The position numbers and the translations under genes were made by a program. A DNA stretch of 64,000 nucleotides from Rhodobacter capsulatus (GTDB taxonomy: Bacteria; Pseudomonadota; Alphaproteobacteria; Rhodobacterales; Rhodobacteraceae). Location of the stretch: the NCBI RefSeq assembly GCF_003254295.1, contig NZ_QKZO01000003.1, positions 1-64,000 on the forward strand. Direction: 5' to 3'. Numbering within the stretch: position 1 is the first letter of the stretch; every line of letters starts with the position of its first letter. The notes under the pieces were generated by a model. That model ran no database searches. It was not told the origin of the DNA and saw only the letters and a list, made by a program, of their open reading frames with translations. This document shows, piece after piece, positions 63,610 to 64,000 of the stretch.

Positions 63610-64000
63610 TCAATGCGCCGTCAGCTTGTCCATCGCGCCGGGCTTGTCGTGCAGGGCAAGCTTGTCGACGATGGTTTCGGTGGCGGCGTTCATGCCGACG
63701 ATCTCGACCTCGGCGCCGTCGCGGCGGAATTTCAGCACCGCCATGTCCAGCGCCTGCACGCTGGAAACATCCCAGATATGCGCGAGGCTGACGTCGATCA
63801 CAACGCGGTCAAGCGCCTCCTTGAAGTCGAAGGCGTTCATGAAATCCTCGACCGAACCATAGAACAATTGGCCCTCGACAACATAGGTCCGCACCCGGCC
63901 ATCCCTGGAAATGCTCGATGTCACCTTGAACAGCTGCGCGATCTTGCCCGCAAAGAAGATGCCCGAAAGCAGCACGCCGACCAGCACGCCGATGGCCAGA
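63610..64000 (-). CDS. SulP-family anion transporter, C-terminal part (partial)
   Basis: The last 130 or so residues of a SulP transporter are in the window and the gene continues past the right edge. The visible part ends a membrane helix (LVGVLLSGIFFAGKIA) and holds the cytoplasmic STAS domain (YVVEGQLFYGSVEDFMNAF, then VVIDVSLAHIWDVSSVQALDM). Anion specificity cannot be told from this part. The usp gene follows 13 bp downstream, so they are probably cotranscribed. Confidence 0.88.
   Translation of the reverse strand, partial: LAIGVLVGVLLSGIFFAGKIAQLFKVTSSISRDGRVRTYVVEGQLFYGSVEDFMNAFDFKEALDRVVIDVSLAHIWDVSSVQALDMAVLKFRRDGAEVEIVGMNAATETIVDKLALHDKPGAMDKLTAH

Overview
The window is a high-GC alphaproteobacterial chromosome segment. 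It is very probably Rhodobacter capsulatus or a very close relative. The 5-aminolevulinate synthase at 36594-37823 reads like the R. capsulatus enzyme I remember, with the PLP lysine at residue 248. The ArsR-family protein at 46968-47393 reads like the R. capsulatus persulfide sensor SqrR, and the general gene content (sarcosine oxidase operon, TAXI TRAP transporter, CcmI, class II ribonucleotide reductase) is typical of Rhodobacterales. Species assignment rests on memory of sequences, not on a search.

Layout: 1-320 is the tail of an rRNA operon (5S rRNA and initiator tRNA). 320-2480 is a mobile-element scar: a frameshifted IS256-family relic joined to the end of a HEPN-like gene, then an intact IS110-family element. 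2.6-5.8 kb holds a TAXI-type TRAP transporter. 5.9-13.1 kb holds housekeeping genes: A-type Fe-S carrier, dGTPase-like protein, RF3, a Hint-domain protein, and a ccmI-ruvX-DUF1289 operon. 13.3-18.5 kb is the soxBDAG sarcosine oxidase operon. 18.6-26.3 kb has an iron superoxide dismutase, tryptophanase, RarD, a LOG-family protein, a LysM protein and an Atm1-type ABC exporter. 26.5-36.4 kb has a YfgM-like/bamB/der cluster, rplU-rpmA, two acetyltransferases, obgE-proB and an M20 peptidase. 36.6-41.7 kb has hemA, a RodZ-like gene, ispG and serS. 42.0-48.7 kb has an RND efflux operon, a 0.7 kb interval with a candidate micro-ORF, sqrR, and a CorA transporter. 48.9-53.1 kb has an aspartic protease, MarC, a short HTH protein, and tatABC plus a DUF815 ATPase. 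53.1-57.9 kb is a long regulatory interval and nrdJ. 58.6-62.7 kb is a betaine/choline-type ABC transporter operon that ends in an XRE regulator and a truncated DapB-like gene. The window closes with a universal stress protein and the 3' end of a SulP transporter gene.

Two non-coding repeat families run through the window. R1 is a large nested palindrome (about 110-200 bp) that sits within about 40 bp 3' of stop codons at eight places, plus a half copy and a short variant. R2 is an approximately 200 bp multi-hairpin repeat present twice.

The most testable regulatory observation is an ATTC-N8-GAAT palindrome lying exactly between the -35 and -10 of the RND efflux operon, whose neighbour is sqrR. 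This suggests local control of the efflux pump by reactive sulfur. Other points worth a look are the structured 3' flank of the IS110 element (candidate guide RNA), the 22-codon ORF with a strong ribosome site and operator-like dyad at 46.3-46.5 kb, and the nrdJ upstream region with NrdR-, DnaA- and CtrA-like sites.
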